The notes below the pieces were generated by a model, which had not been told where the DNA came from, searched no databases, and saw only the letters and a list, made by a program, of their open reading frames with translations. From Fischerella sp. PCC 9605 (lineage in GTDB: Bacteria; Cyanobacteriota; Cyanobacteriia; Cyanobacteriales; Nostocaceae), in contig NZ_KI912149.1 of assembly GCF_000517105.1 (NCBI RefSeq), forward strand, positions 777,308 through 841,307: a DNA stretch of 64,000 nucleotides, given 5' to 3'. This document shows positions 18,068 to 26,816 of the stretch, piece after piece; position 1 is the stretch's first letter, and each line of letters begins with the position of its first letter. The position numbers and the translations under genes were made by a program.

Positions 18068-19234
18068 ATGCCTCTGTTTGACGCAATACCTGCTCTACTT
18101 GTTCTCGCTGACGGAACCACTTATCGCGGTTGGTCTTTTGGTGCCACAGGTACCGCGATTGGGGAAGTGGTGTTTAACACTGGTATGACCGGATATCAAG
18201 AAGTGTTGACCGACCCTAGTTACTGCGGTCAGATAGTAGTTTTTACTTATCCTGAATTAGGAAATACGGGTGTGAACTCAGAGGATGAGGAGTCAACTAG
18301 ACCACAAGTGCGAGGAGCGATCGCACGGAATATTTGTAACCGACCGAGTAACTGGCGCTCCACGCAATCCTTGCCTGACTACCTCAAACAGCACCAAATA
18401 CCAGGCATTTACGGCATCGATACCCGCGCTTTGACCCGGAAAATTCGCATCTATGGAGCCATGAACGGCGGTATTTCCACAGAAATTCTTGATGAAGCCG
18501 AACTACTAGAACGAGTACTAGCAGCTCCTTCCATGAGTGGATTAAATCTTGTTCGTGAAGTTACCACACAAACAGTTTATGAATGGTCAGATCCCACTCA
18601 TCCAGTGTGGGAATTCAACCCAGATGCCACAGCCAATTCTGAACAAACCTTTACCGTTGTAGCCTTGGACTTTGGTATCAAGCGCAATATTTTGCGTCGT
18701 TTGGCGAGTTATGGATGCCGCGTAATTGTTGTTCCCGCCCATACCCCACCAGAGGAAATTCTCAAATACAATCCCGATGGAATTTTTCTGTCCAATGGCC
18801 CCGGCGATCCCGCAGCTGTCACTGAAGGAATTGAAACTACCAAGGCGTTGCTTTCGGCTCAAAAACCGATGTTTGGTATTTGTATGGGACATCAAATTTT
18901 GGGTCATGCGCTGGGAGCAGAAACTTTTAAACTAAAATTTGGGCATCGTGGTTTGAACCAGCCAGCAGGTCTACAACAGCAAGTAGAAATTACCAGCCAA
19001 AACCACAGTTTTGCGATCGATCCAGACACCTTACCCAATGCAGTTGTGGAAATCAGCCACTTGAATTTAAACGATCGCACCGTCGCTGGGGTACGTCACA
19101 AGAACCTGCCTGTATTCTCCGTCCAGTACCATCCAGAGGCTTCTCCTGGCCCTCACGACGCTGATTACCTGTTCGAGAATTTTGTCCAAGCAATGCGAGC
19201 AGTGCGTCAAGCAGAAACAACCGGAGTAAAGTAA
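18068..19234 (+). CDS. carA: Carbamoyl-phosphate synthase small (glutaminase) subunit
   Basis: Hydrolyses glutamine and passes ammonia to CarB for carbamoyl phosphate synthesis, feeding pyrimidine and arginine pathways. At 388 residues it has normal length. The N-terminal CPSase_sm domain ([31 protein letters not shown]) is followed by a class I glutaminase with nucleophile Cys in [11 protein letters not shown] and the His/Glu pair in [10 protein letters not shown]. The start is ATG at 18068, immediately after a heptamer repeat array. carB is not adjacent. Confidence 0.97.
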   Translation: MPLFDAIPALLVLADGTTYRGWSFGATGTAIGEVVFNTGMTGYQEVLTDPSYCGQIVVFTYPELGNTGVNSEDEESTRPQVRGAIARNICNRPSNWRSTQSLPDYLKQHQIPGIYGIDTRALTRKIRIYGAMNGGISTEILDEAELLERVLAAPSMSGLNLVREVTTQTVYEWSDPTHPVWEFNPDATANSEQTFTVVALDFGIKRNILRRLASYGCRVIVVPAHTPPEEILKYNPDGIFLSNGPGDPAAVTEGIETTKALLSAQKPMFGICMGHQILGHALGAETFKLKFGHRGLNQPAGLQQQVEITSQNHSFAIDPDTLPNAVVEISHLNLNDRTVAGVRHKNLPVFSVQYHPEASPGPHDADYLFENFVQAMRAVRQAETTGVK

Positions 19235-19265
19235 AAGTAGTAAAAATGGAGAAAGTGTTGTTAAA

Positions 19266-19340
19266 GATTGGGAGATGGGGAGATTGGGAGATGGGAAGAG
19301 AATTTCACCCCACCTCCCCACCACCCCACCTCCCAATCTC
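19266..19340. repeat. GATTGGGAGATGGG / CACCTCCCCACC inverted repeat
   Basis: Tandem GATTGGGAGATGGG-like units are followed by complementary CACCTCCCCACCACCCCACCTCCCAATC, so the element can fold as a long hairpin. It fills the spacer between carA and the STAS gene. The open frame of the STAS gene extends back through it, but this part is unlikely to be translated. Confidence 0.75.
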
Positions 19341-19378
19341 GGTCGGTTGTAGACAACATCCACCAAAACCATCTATAC

Positions 19379-19780
19379 TTGAGCGTTCACGATCAATATG
19401 AGGAGGGAATTATTGCTGAGCCACTTAATTTAACCGTTAGCCTGAGAGGTACTCGAGAAGTCCGGGATAACTGTCAGCTATTCCGCCTCACAGGTTTGTT
19501 AGACGCGTTTTCTGAGCCAACATTTCGTAAGGTACTTGGCAGCAAGATTGAAGAGGGACCCAAGCATATTATTCTGGATCTCTCACAAATCGATTTTGTT
19601 GACAGTTCCGGCTTGGGAGCTTTGGTACAGCTAGCCAAGCAGGCACAAAATGCTGAAGGTACTTTGCAAATTGTTACCAATGCTCGTGTCACTCAAACGG
19701 TCAAGCTTGTTCGCCTAGAGAAGTTTCTCATGCTGCAATCTTCAGTCGATGCTGCTCTAGAAAACATCAAATCATTTTGA
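19379..19780 (+). CDS. STAS-domain anti-sigma factor antagonist
   Basis: A STAS protein of the SpoIIAA type, about 120-133 residues depending on the start, which would bind an anti-sigma factor in a partner-switching system. The core motif ILDLSQIDFVDSSGLGALV contains the Ser that is phosphorylated in this family. The start is uncertain. TTG at 19379 is in frame but has no ribosome-binding site. A perfect AGGAGG (19401-19406) lies five bases before an in-frame ATT at 19412, which could be a rare AUU start. The open frame reaches ATG at 19268, but only through a repeat. A terminator follows. Confidence 0.85.
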   Translation: MSVHDQYEEGIIAEPLNLTVSLRGTREVRDNCQLFRLTGLLDAFSEPTFRKVLGSKIEEGPKHIILDLSQIDFVDSSGLGALVQLAKQAQNAEGTLQIVTNARVTQTVKLVRLEKFLMLQSSVDAALENIKSF

Positions 19781-19804
19781 TTGCTTGACCGTCCAGACAA
19801 AATT

Positions 19805-19845
19805 AGCTATCCGATATTTCAATCTGGATAGCTTAATTTTTATTT
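19805..19845 (+). terminator. Rho-independent terminator after the STAS gene
   Basis: AGCTATCC (19805-19812) pairs with GGATAGCT (19826-19833), followed by TAATTTTTATTT. It lies 25 bp after the stop of the STAS gene. Confidence 0.8.
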
Positions 19846-20600
19846 AATTGCCTTGGGTAAAAGACCCTTATGCACAGGGACGCACAATAAAGGAATAAAC
19901 TCTTCTTCTTCCTTTTGCCATGACAGGTGACGCCAGGTAGTTTATGCCTCTTAACTCTGTCGGCAGTCGCACCCTGCAACCTAGACGCCTTTTGGGCATC
20001 TACAACGGAGGGAACTTCCCAAGACGCGCACTGCCTCCCCAACCCCACGCTTCGTGGGAAACCGGAAGCAAAGCGTTATAGCACGTGCCGTCACCTAGCG
20101 TGTAAACCCCTGCAACGCGCTGCCTCCTCTGCCTTCTATCTTGAAGGCAGAAGAGGTAAATGCTTACACAATAAGTGTTTGGTTGACTTTTAGGGTAGTA
20201 TTATTTCTGCCCAAATCAAAGATGAAGTGAAACAAAAATTGACAAAACAATCCCAAAAAAACTATGAAGAATGGGATTTTGATACTTCACAAGTTCACAC
20301 TTCATTCTAATCTAAAAGAAAGTTGTCGTGCAGTTCTGTAGTTGGTTGTGCTTCGTGCCAAAGTCTATTCAGAGTCTCTACTTTCTGTAAACTGAGTTTC
20401 GGAGGGTTATCCCAACAACACTAAAGTCTCTGTTGAACTTAACAGTTGACAAAATGTTAATTTCCAATTAAAAAGCTAAAATTAGGAAGTGAATTTTGAG
20501 CCTGGATTATGCTAGGTAAACCTGCACAACATCCTGCGAGCGAAAAAAACAATGCCTAAACATGACCTCCCCTATATAGCCTAAGAGGAATAGCTCACTT
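19846..20600. other. 755-bp spacer holding two GC-rich repeat copies
   Basis: No convincing gene. At 19961-20040 and again at about 20085-20128 lie diverged copies of a GC-rich repeat (GGCAGTCGC ... CTACAACGG ... CGCGCACTGCCTCCCC; and GTGCCGTCAC ... GCAACGCGCTGCCTCC). It is the reverse complement of the element inserted at 50499-50551. Short hairpins are also present (CCCACG/CGTGGG at 20044-20058 and CTGCCTTC/GAAGGCAG at 20129-20150). The last 400 bp before the mini-RNase III gene are AT-rich, with a TTGACA at about 20446 that may belong to its promoter. Confidence 0.6.
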
Positions 20601-21080
20601 GTGAAATCAAAGGAGGAAAAATTACTACATGAACAAGGTGAACATCTTCAGGTAGATTCATCTTGGTGCCAAGTAATGCAGGCAGCCACAGGGCATTTAT
20701 CTCAACAAATTTCCCAGGCACAACTACAACAAATTTCTCCTACAGCTCTAGCATATTTGGGAGATGCTGTATATGAACTGTTTGTGAGGATGTTTTATCT
20801 CATGCCACCGCAGCGAAGCGAAACTTATCATCGTTTGGTAGTGGCACAGGTAAAAGCGGAAATGCAGGCGCTACACTTGCGATCGCTAATTCCTCATCTG
20901 CAACAAAACGAGTTAGAAATTGTCCGACGGGGTCGTAACGCCGCCACAGGACGCCCGAAACGGGTTGATCCCGAAACTTATCAACAAGCAACAAGTTTAG
21001 AAACCTTAATTGGCTACCTCTATCTCACTGATTGCCAACGCTTAACAGAACTGTTGCAAAAACTGCAATTAGAAAAATAG
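20601..21080 (+). CDS. mrnC: Mini-ribonuclease 3
   Basis: A 159-residue RNase III-like enzyme without the double-stranded-RNA-binding domain, which matures 23S rRNA ends in bacteria that have it. The catalytic core is visible as YLGDAVYELFVR (near residue 50) and the distal acidic motif SLETLIGYLYL. Conserved GRNAATGRPKRVDPETYQQAT lies between them. The start is GTG at 20601; the first 30 residues are variable. It lies about 95 bp upstream of an rRNA 2'-O-methyltransferase gene on the same strand, a frequent pairing that suggests linked rRNA maturation. Confidence 0.93.
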   Translation: MKSKEEKLLHEQGEHLQVDSSWCQVMQAATGHLSQQISQAQLQQISPTALAYLGDAVYELFVRMFYLMPPQRSETYHRLVVAQVKAEMQALHLRSLIPHLQQNELEIVRRGRNAATGRPKRVDPETYQQATSLETLIGYLYLTDCQRLTELLQKLQLEK

Positions 21081-21175
21081 TGAGAAATCTACCTCACAAT
21101 AGCAGAATTACCTTTTCTAAGTTAAGGTAGCTAGGCTATAGGGATGCTCACTCACACGCTTAACCCAAAACTCTT

Positions 21176-22108
21176 ATGACAAACAAAACAAAAAAAATTA
21201 TTACTTCCGGCGAAAAGAATCGTGGGCAACCCTTGAAATTTAAGAGCAAGCGAGTTGTTCCTAATATTGTTCGCACTTCTACAGATATTGATGAACAGAG
21301 GGTTAGAAAACAAACCCATGATAGCGATCTCATCTACGGTCGGTATCCGGTTTTGAGTGCGTTGGAAAATCAGCGTTTTCTCAATCGTATTTGGATTACT
21401 CCCCGCCTGCGCTACGATCCCCGCTTTCACTCTCTGATTTTACAAGCAAAAGAAAATGGCACAATTATCGACGAAGTTGAACCCAAGCGCTTAGATCAAA
21501 TTACCGACGGAGGCAACCACCAAGGTGTGGCAGCGCAAATCGCCCCCTACGCCTATATCGAATTGCACGAGTTGATCGAAAAAGCTACATCTGTCACCGA
21601 TCCTGTTATTGTTGCTGCTGATGGCATCACTGACCCCCATAACTTAGGAGCAATCATTCGTACAGCAGAAGCAATCGGTGCTCAGGGATTGGTGATCCCA
21701 CAACGCCGTGCTTCCGGTATTACTTCTACAGTGATGAAAGTCGCAGCGGGTGCTTTAGAAAACTTTCCCGTTGCCAGAGTGGTGAACTTGCACCGTGCTT
21801 TAGAGGAATTGAAAGCCGCAGGCTTTTGGATTTACGGCACTGCTTGTGATGGCGGTAGCGAACCAATACAAACAGTAGATTTCAATGGTGCGATCATTTT
21901 GGTAATAGGTTCTGAAGGGGAAGGTCTGAGTTTATTGACACAACGTTCTTGTGATGTTTTGGTGTCAATTCCCTTACAGGGCAAGACTCCTAGCCTCAAT
22001 GCTTCAGTCGCAGCAGGCATGGCACTGTATGAAATTTATCGTCAACGCTGGATGAAAAATACGCTGCATTTCGATAAATTACAAAAAACTACTTGGAAAA
22101 AAGAATAG
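21176..22108 (+). CDS. rlmB: 23S rRNA 2'-O-ribose methyltransferase, RlmB/TrmH family
   Basis: A SPOUT-superfamily methyltransferase of 310 residues. A basic N-terminal extension (residues 1-50) precedes the substrate-binding domain ([12 protein letters not shown] to about residue 125). The catalytic domain has the three SPOUT motifs [20 protein letters not shown] and [21 protein letters not shown]. RlmB methylates G2251 of 23S rRNA in E. coli; the exact site here is inferred. The start is ATG at 21176. It follows mrnC in the same orientation. Confidence 0.93.
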   Translation: MTNKTKKIITSGEKNRGQPLKFKSKRVVPNIVRTSTDIDEQRVRKQTHDSDLIYGRYPVLSALENQRFLNRIWITPRLRYDPRFHSLILQAKENGTIIDEVEPKRLDQITDGGNHQGVAAQIAPYAYIELHELIEKATSVTDPVIVAADGITDPHNLGAIIRTAEAIGAQGLVIPQRRASGITSTVMKVAAGALENFPVARVVNLHRALEELKAAGFWIYGTACDGGSEPIQTVDFNGAIILVIGSEGEGLSLLTQRSCDVLVSIPLQGKTPSLNASVAAGMALYEIYRQRWMKNTLHFDKLQKTTWKKE

Positions 22109-22195
22109 TAACAGAGTATAAAGAAATGTAAAACCACTAAAAACAGCAGCACACTTTTTTAAACCCAGTACCACGTTAATAAATTGGCGAAAACC

Positions 22196-22513
22196 ATGAA
22201 AACTATTTGGGATAGCACTAATTGGGATAGCACTAAGGAATTTTTGATTAACGCGTTCCAGAATTTTGGATTAGCTTGGTGGGTGGAAATCGTCACACAG
22301 CATCCCCGTTGCACATACTACTTTGGGCCATTTTTAAATTCTGCGGAAGCTAAAGCAGCGATCAAAGGCTACGTAGAAGACTTGGAACAGGAAGGAGCGC
22401 AAGGAATAGCTGTGAACGTAAAGCGCTGCAAACCAGAAGCATTGACAATTGCTGAAGACCTGGGGGAACGGATTGACCGCAAAGTACAGCCTGCCTTTAG
22501 CGGTCAAGTGTAA
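22196..22513 (+). CDS. DUF1816 domain protein
   Basis: A 105-residue cyanobacterial protein of the DUF1816 family, recognised by WWVEIVTQHPRCTYYFGPF and the following SAEAKAAIKGYVEDL helix. The family resembles small linker-like or regulatory proteins and has no established function. I take ATG at 22196 as the start; an in-frame TTG at 22184 is possible. A short-repeat tract follows the gene. Confidence 0.88.
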   Translation: MKTIWDSTNWDSTKEFLINAFQNFGLAWWVEIVTQHPRCTYYFGPFLNSAEAKAAIKGYVEDLEQEGAQGIAVNVKRCKPEALTIAEDLGERIDRKVQPAFSGQV

Positions 22514-22530
22514 TCAATAAGGCTAGTTAC

Positions 22531-22617
22531 ATAGTCAAGAGTCAAAAGTCCATAGTCAAAAGTTGCTTTTACTAATGACTAATGACCAATGACTATTGAC
22601 TATTGACCATTGACTAT
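22531..22617. repeat. AGTCAAAAGTC / AATGACTATTGAC repeat tract
   Basis: AGTCAAAAGTC-like units are followed by tandem heptamer-like AATGACT, AATGACC and ATTGACT units. It runs into the 3' end of the alpha/beta hydrolase gene, providing its last codons and the stop. Confidence 0.8.
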
Positions 22618-23457
22618 CTGTGGATGTGCCTCCAGCCAAAAGTCTATATCGCTCAATACCCGATCGGGAATTTCCCAGGGGAAAAGATGGGCAGTGTTAG
22701 CGTAGCATTGCCACTGGCAATCACTGAGGTGTCGGGCTGTTTCTAAGCTAGCATCAGCCGTGATATGGCGATCTTGGGCACCAGCAAGTACTAAAGTAGG
22801 GCACTGAATTTGCTTGAGGTCAGTAAGGCGGTTGTATCCTGCTTTTATCGCTGTATAGAGTGCGCGAGTTGCAGCCGCAGAAGTTTGCAAATAGGCTGAC
22901 ACTGCATCTTTGGCAATGTAGCTGTAGCTGGTGGTGGTATGTTGTTGGATCAGGTAGCGAAAGAGCGATCGCTTGCCAAACGTCTCAATATTCCACTGCC
23001 AGCCTGGTTTGATCCAGTTCACCACAGAGGCAATTCCAGTATATAAATTATCCTGCCAATTCACAGGCGGATGATTGCCTCTTGGTCGAGCAGCTGTTGC
23101 CACCAAAATTATGCCAGTGACGCGCTCAGGTAATCTCAGTGCTAATTCCATTGCTAAAATGCCACCCAACGACCATCCCAATACTAGGCATTTTTGAATT
23201 TGAAAGCGGTCTAGAAGGACTTCTAAGTCAGTCAAATGGTCGCTCATATCAAAATTGCCATCAAACCGGCTTTTGCCGTAACCGCGTAGATCTGGAGCGA
23301 TAGTTTGGAAGCGTTTTGAGAGGTGATTAGTAAAAACAGAAAGACTAGAACCGGAACCAGGATGACCATGTAAACAGAGAATGGGAAAGCCTTGGCCTTG
23401 GATGTAAACGTTGAGAGGAGTGGTTGTGGAGTTTGGGAAATGAGAGCGATCGCCCAT
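22600..23457 (-). CDS. Alpha/beta hydrolase
   Basis: A 285-residue alpha/beta-hydrolase-fold enzyme. The oxyanion segment LCLHGHPGSG is followed by PDLRGYGKS, the nucleophile elbow LGWSLGG (Ser), an Asp in LAGAQDRHI and a catalytic-type His in NTAHLFPWE. It is probably an esterase or lipase-like enzyme; the substrate is unknown. I chose ATG at 23457, which leaves a 13-bp gap to the OmpA-like gene upstream; a TTG start at 23493 would overlap that gene. The final residues and stop (PQIVNGQ-stop) are encoded by a repeat tract. Confidence 0.88.
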   Translation of the reverse strand: MGDRSHFPNSTTTPLNVYIQGQGFPILCLHGHPGSGSSLSVFTNHLSKRFQTIAPDLRGYGKSRFDGNFDMSDHLTDLEVLLDRFQIQKCLVLGWSLGGILAMELALRLPERVTGIILVATAARPRGNHPPVNWQDNLYTGIASVVNWIKPGWQWNIETFGKRSLFRYLIQQHTTTSYSYIAKDAVSAYLQTSAAATRALYTAIKAGYNRLTDLKQIQCPTLVLAGAQDRHITADASLETARHLSDCQWQCYANTAHLFPWEIPDRVLSDIDFWLEAHPQIVNGQ

Positions 23458-23470
23458 AATATTTTTGGCG

Positions 23471-24154
23471 CTACTTTTGAATAACAACTTCAACTCGACG
23501 ATTCTTTTGGCGTCCTACGGGATCATCCGTGCCATCTGCTTTAGTGTTGGGGGCAACTGGCTGAGACTCGCCATAGCCTTCAATCGTCATGCGCTCAGCT
23601 GCTACTTTATGATTGTTACCTAACCAGCGCATTACAGCATTTGCTCGACGCTCAGACAAATTCTGATTATAAGTATCATTACCAACAGTATCTGTGTGGC
23701 CGTTAATTTGCACGCGATTATTAGGGTAGCGTTGGGTGAGAACTTGAGCCACTTGTGCTAACGCTTGACGTGCATCTGGGCGAATGTTGTCTTTATCAAA
23801 GTCAAACAGAATATCAGCAGGCAAGGTAAGGATCATCAATTTATCATCCGCCTGGACTTTGATAGTAGGAACTGTGACTTCTGGAATCTTAAGAGTCGGA
23901 AATTGAGCAGTCGGAAATTTAGCAGCAGCCCGAAACTGAACTGTTGGAGCTTTTAGCGTCCGGAATTGTTGAGTCTTGTTGGTTTGTGTTGTAAGTTGTT
24001 GAGTCTGAATTGTCTTGGTTGGGAATGGTTGAGTAACAGTGGATGAACTTTTAGATGCTGAATTCGAGTCGGACTGATTTTGTATTAAAAAATTACAGCC
24101 TGCAACTGAAATCGTGGTGACTGCAATTAAACCAGTTGAGATCAGGGATCGCAT
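23471..24154 (-). CDS. OmpA-family lipoprotein
   Basis: A 227-residue envelope protein. The signal peptide ends with lipobox VAGC (residues 17-20). A linker rich in Thr, Gln and repeated PT-x-QFRT-like units (about 30-100) is followed by a C-terminal OmpA peptidoglycan-binding domain (about 110-227) with ILFDFDKDNIRPDA, INGHTDTVG, LSERRANAV and GRQKNRRVEVVI. It probably tethers the outer membrane to peptidoglycan. The start is ATG at 24154. It is likely co-transcribed with the alpha/beta hydrolase gene 13 bp downstream. Confidence 0.92.
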   Translation of the reverse strand: MRSLISTGLIAVTTISVAGCNFLIQNQSDSNSASKSSSTVTQPFPTKTIQTQQLTTQTNKTQQFRTLKAPTVQFRAAAKFPTAQFPTLKIPEVTVPTIKVQADDKLMILTLPADILFDFDKDNIRPDARQALAQVAQVLTQRYPNNRVQINGHTDTVGNDTYNQNLSERRANAVMRWLGNNHKVAAERMTIEGYGESQPVAPNTKADGTDDPVGRQKNRRVEVVIQK

Positions 24155-24263
24155 TTTCTTTCCTCACATATGTAAATATAGCGAACTACGATTAATTCAA
24201 CCCCTAATCAAGCAATTAGAAAAGAAGCTAGCAAAAGAAAGCAGAAACTAAAAGGTAATAAAA

Positions 24264-24962
24264 TTAAACTGATTTTTCTATATATCCTCCAGCATAATTA
24301 ATAACGCACATCTGTCTGTATGTAGCGTGAGTGCCAAAAGCGACCCCCGTTACTTGAAAAGCTGGGTTAAAAATATTTTGACGATGACCGCGATCGCTCA
24401 CTCCATCATCAATAATTAATTGCATAACGATATCCTGGGCAGTATGCGAACCGTAGCTGATATTTTCGCCAGCACTGCTTTGCCAAGTTCCGTAGCGACT
24501 GAGGCGAGTAAAGGGATCGCTACCATCACTACCATAATGACCAGTCGTACCTTTTGCTCCTTGGTCTTTAACGTGATCTCTAGCTGCCAAAGACATTCCT
24601 TTAGACGCAGTTAAAGCGCCGACAGGGCTAACAGACTTGAGAAAAGCGATCGCCTCATCAACAGCTGCAACACCTTCTTGAGTTTGTAAATAGACATTGT
24701 TAGAAATTCGGACTCGATCGCCCTCAAAGCGGCTTTTATAGTTTTCTAGTACAGCAACATAACTTGTGGGATCTGTTCTCGCCTTGTTCATTTCCACAAT
24801 CACTTGTTGTTCCAATGGCGAGAGGGTATCTCCCTGTGTCAGCGATTCTGAATTTCCTGGAGGAGTTTCAGACGCGACTGAGTAAGGCTGAAGCGCTTGC
24901 TCAAAAGAGCATCCAGTGAAGAAAGTGATGGGGGCGATGACCCGAAATAGCATCCGATGCAT
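24264..24962 (-). CDS. CAP (SCP/PR1) domain lipoprotein, copy 1
   Basis: A 232-residue secreted protein with an N-terminal lipobox (FFTGC) and a CAP/SCP domain: MNKARTDP, the His-containing [19 protein letters not shown] and RGHRQNIF, with the usual CAP-cavity His/Glu residues. The exact role is unknown; bacterial CAP proteins are extracellular and some bind lipids or sugars. I chose ATG at 24962 because the MHRM opening and GAG-type ribosome-binding site are shared with the paralogue next to it. The frame is open to ATG 24995. It is a tandem duplicate of the gene at 25111-25833. Confidence 0.88.
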   Translation of the reverse strand: MHRMLFRVIAPITFFTGCSFEQALQPYSVASETPPGNSESLTQGDTLSPLEQQVIVEMNKARTDPTSYVAVLENYKSRFEGDRVRISNNVYLQTQEGVAAVDEAIAFLKSVSPVGALTASKGMSLAARDHVKDQGAKGTTGHYGSDGSDPFTRLSRYGTWQSSAGENISYGSHTAQDIVMQLIIDDGVSDRGHRQNIFNPAFQVTGVAFGTHATYRQMCVINYAGGYIEKSV

Positions 24963-25059
24963 TAACAACCTCACAACTTGGCAGTGATGAGTCAATATAT
25001 GTTGAGATCCATGAAATCAGAGAAACTTTCCGGAGTCTTCGCCAAGATAGTGATGAATA

Positions 25060-25106
25060 GTTGGTGGTTGGTTGTTCCAAACAACAAACAACAAACAACA
25101 ACCAAC
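25060..25106. repeat. GGTTGGTTGTT / ACAACAAACAACCAAC repeat
   Basis: TTGGTGGTTGGTTGTT faces ACAACAAACAACAACCAAC and can form a hairpin. It has the same composition as the repeats at 5325-5397 and 31107-31141. It separates the two CAP genes and may act as a transcript end or attenuator between them. Confidence 0.75.
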
Positions 25107-25110
25107 ATTT

Positions 25111-25833
25111 TTAACTTGATTTTTCTTTATACCCACCCGCGTAAGTAATTACACACATTGTTCTATATTTAGCGTGAGTTCCGTAGGCAACCCCTGTAAC
25201 TTTAAAAGCAGAGTTAAACATATTTGTTCGATGACCGCGATCGCGCACTCCATCATCAATAATTAACTGCATGACAATATCCTGTGCAGTACTAGGGCCA
25301 TAGCTGATGTTTTCTCCAGCGGTAAATAGCCATTTGCCGTAGCGATTGATGCGAACAGAGGGATTGCTACCATCACTACCATAGTGACCTGTTAGACCTT
25401 TTGATCCTTGGTCTTTAACCAGGTCTTTAGCACCTAAAGACATACCTTTAGACGCAGTTAAAGCACCTACTGGACGAGCTTTTTTCAAAAAAGCGATCGC
25501 CTCATCAACAGCCTTGACACCTTCTTGAGTTTGTAAAAAGACGCGATCGGAGATTTTAACTCTGTTACCTTGAAAGCGTTTTTTATAGTTTTCCAATATA
25601 GAGATGTAAGCTTGAGGATTCGTTCGCACTTTGTTCATTTCAACAATTACCTGTTGTTCTAAGCGTGATAGGTAACTTGCACGTGCTAACAAATTAGGAT
25701 TATTTTTTTGAACTACATTGGGGGCAGAATTGGGCGGTGAGTTTGCTAAAGACGCTTGAGATTTAAGTAGCTGATAATAGCAATTGGTTAATAGGGTGAC
25801 AGATAAAAATACCCAAAATCCCATCCGATGCAT
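25111..25833 (-). CDS. CAP (SCP/PR1) domain lipoprotein, copy 2
   Basis: A 240-residue paralogue of the adjacent CAP gene, with most of the domain nearly identical in order: [51 protein letters not shown] and DRGHRTNMF. The N-terminus ([18 protein letters not shown]) ends with a lipobox-like LTNC, so it is also predicted to be a lipoprotein. The start is ATG at 25833; a GTG four codons upstream (25845) is possible. The linker between lipobox and CAP domain is Asn/Ser/Pro-rich and differs from copy 1. Confidence 0.88.
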   Translation of the reverse strand: MHRMGFWVFLSVTLLTNCYYQLLKSQASLANSPPNSAPNVVQKNNPNLLARASYLSRLEQQVIVEMNKVRTNPQAYISILENYKKRFQGNRVKISDRVFLQTQEGVKAVDEAIAFLKKARPVGALTASKGMSLGAKDLVKDQGSKGLTGHYGSDGSNPSVRINRYGKWLFTAGENISYGPSTAQDIVMQLIIDDGVRDRGHRTNMFNSAFKVTGVAYGTHAKYRTMCVITYAGGYKEKSS

Positions 25834-25913
25834 TTCTGATCTCACGATTTTTGCTCAGGTTAATTTGGATGAATCTGTTGTAACCTTGCGAGCAAAAATC
25901 GAAATCAGCAAGT

Positions 25914-26678
25914 CTACTTAGCACGCGCCAACAGCTTTTCTAGATCGGTTAGCTGCACAGCACCAGAAACAGTTTCACTTTTCATAATAAAAAATGGCGT
26001 GCCAGAAAGACCTAATTTTTCGGCTAATTGAATATCTTGTTGAATTTCTGTATTAGCAATCTCTCTATCTTTTTCAAATTTTTCCAAATCTAAATTTAGT
26101 TTTTTGGCAACATCTAAATATAAATCTTCGCCTAGTTGATCTTGATGTGTAAATAACGCATCATGATATTCCCAAAATTTGCCTTGTTGATGTGCTGCCC
26201 AAGCGGCTTTTGCGGCTGGTATTGCTTCGGCATGAAGTGAATTTAAGGGGAAATTTTTGTAAACTAATTTGACATCATTATGATGCTTTTTCATCAACTG
26301 TTTTAAAGTTTTATGAGCTTCAGCACAGTAGGGACATTGAAAATCTGAAAACTCTATCAATATAGTTTTAGAGTCGCTTGCACCTGTGGTGGGAGAATTA
26401 CTAATTAGCCCTTGAGGATCATTTTTTAAATCCTGCAAAAATGCTTGCCGTGCTTGCTGTAGTTTTTGCTGTTGTTTTAGTTGGTAAGCTTGAATAGATT
26501 CCAGAACTACTTCCGGGTGTTCGCGGATAATTTGTAAAACTTGTTCTTTCAGTTGTGGACTAACACTAGTAGCTTGTGCTGGAAGGGGCGATCCCAAAAC
26601 CAGACATAACAAGCCTATTGCTACCAAGCTACGGAAATATCGCAGAAGTTGACCAAGCCAAGAGGAGAATGTATTCAT
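25914..26678 (-). CDS. DsbA-family thiol-disulfide oxidoreductase
   Basis: A 254-residue periplasmic thioredoxin-fold protein. A signal peptide (about residues 1-36, ending AQA) is followed by a Gln/Lys-rich helix and a DsbA-type domain with active site DFQCPYCAEAH (near residue 115) and the cis-Pro loop SGTPFF close to the C-terminus. It probably oxidises or isomerises disulfides of exported proteins. The start is ATG at 26678. It stands close to the CAP genes, but the CAP proteins show few Cys residues, so no specific partnership is implied. Confidence 0.88.
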   Translation of the reverse strand: MNTFSSWLGQLLRYFRSLVAIGLLCLVLGSPLPAQATSVSPQLKEQVLQIIREHPEVVLESIQAYQLKQQQKLQQARQAFLQDLKNDPQGLISNSPTTGASDSKTILIEFSDFQCPYCAEAHKTLKQLMKKHHNDVKLVYKNFPLNSLHAEAIPAAKAAWAAHQQGKFWEYHDALFTHQDQLGEDLYLDVAKKLNLDLEKFEKDREIANTEIQQDIQLAEKLGLSGTPFFIMKSETVSGAVQLTDLEKLLARAK

Positions 26679-26816
26679 AAATTCGCTACGAAGTCACAAC
26701 ATTTTCCTAGTATTGCTTGAGATGGGTAATGAAGAACACCCTACAAATATGTTTTATTATTCGCCAACAAATCCAGGCTTTGGCAGCTGAGTTAGGATTA
26801 CTTCAGCACAAGCATA

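Noticed and set aside
19833-20193. Overlapping small frames on both strands after the STAS gene
   Set aside because: They are translations of GC-rich dispersed repeats; no start signals or protein-like motifs.
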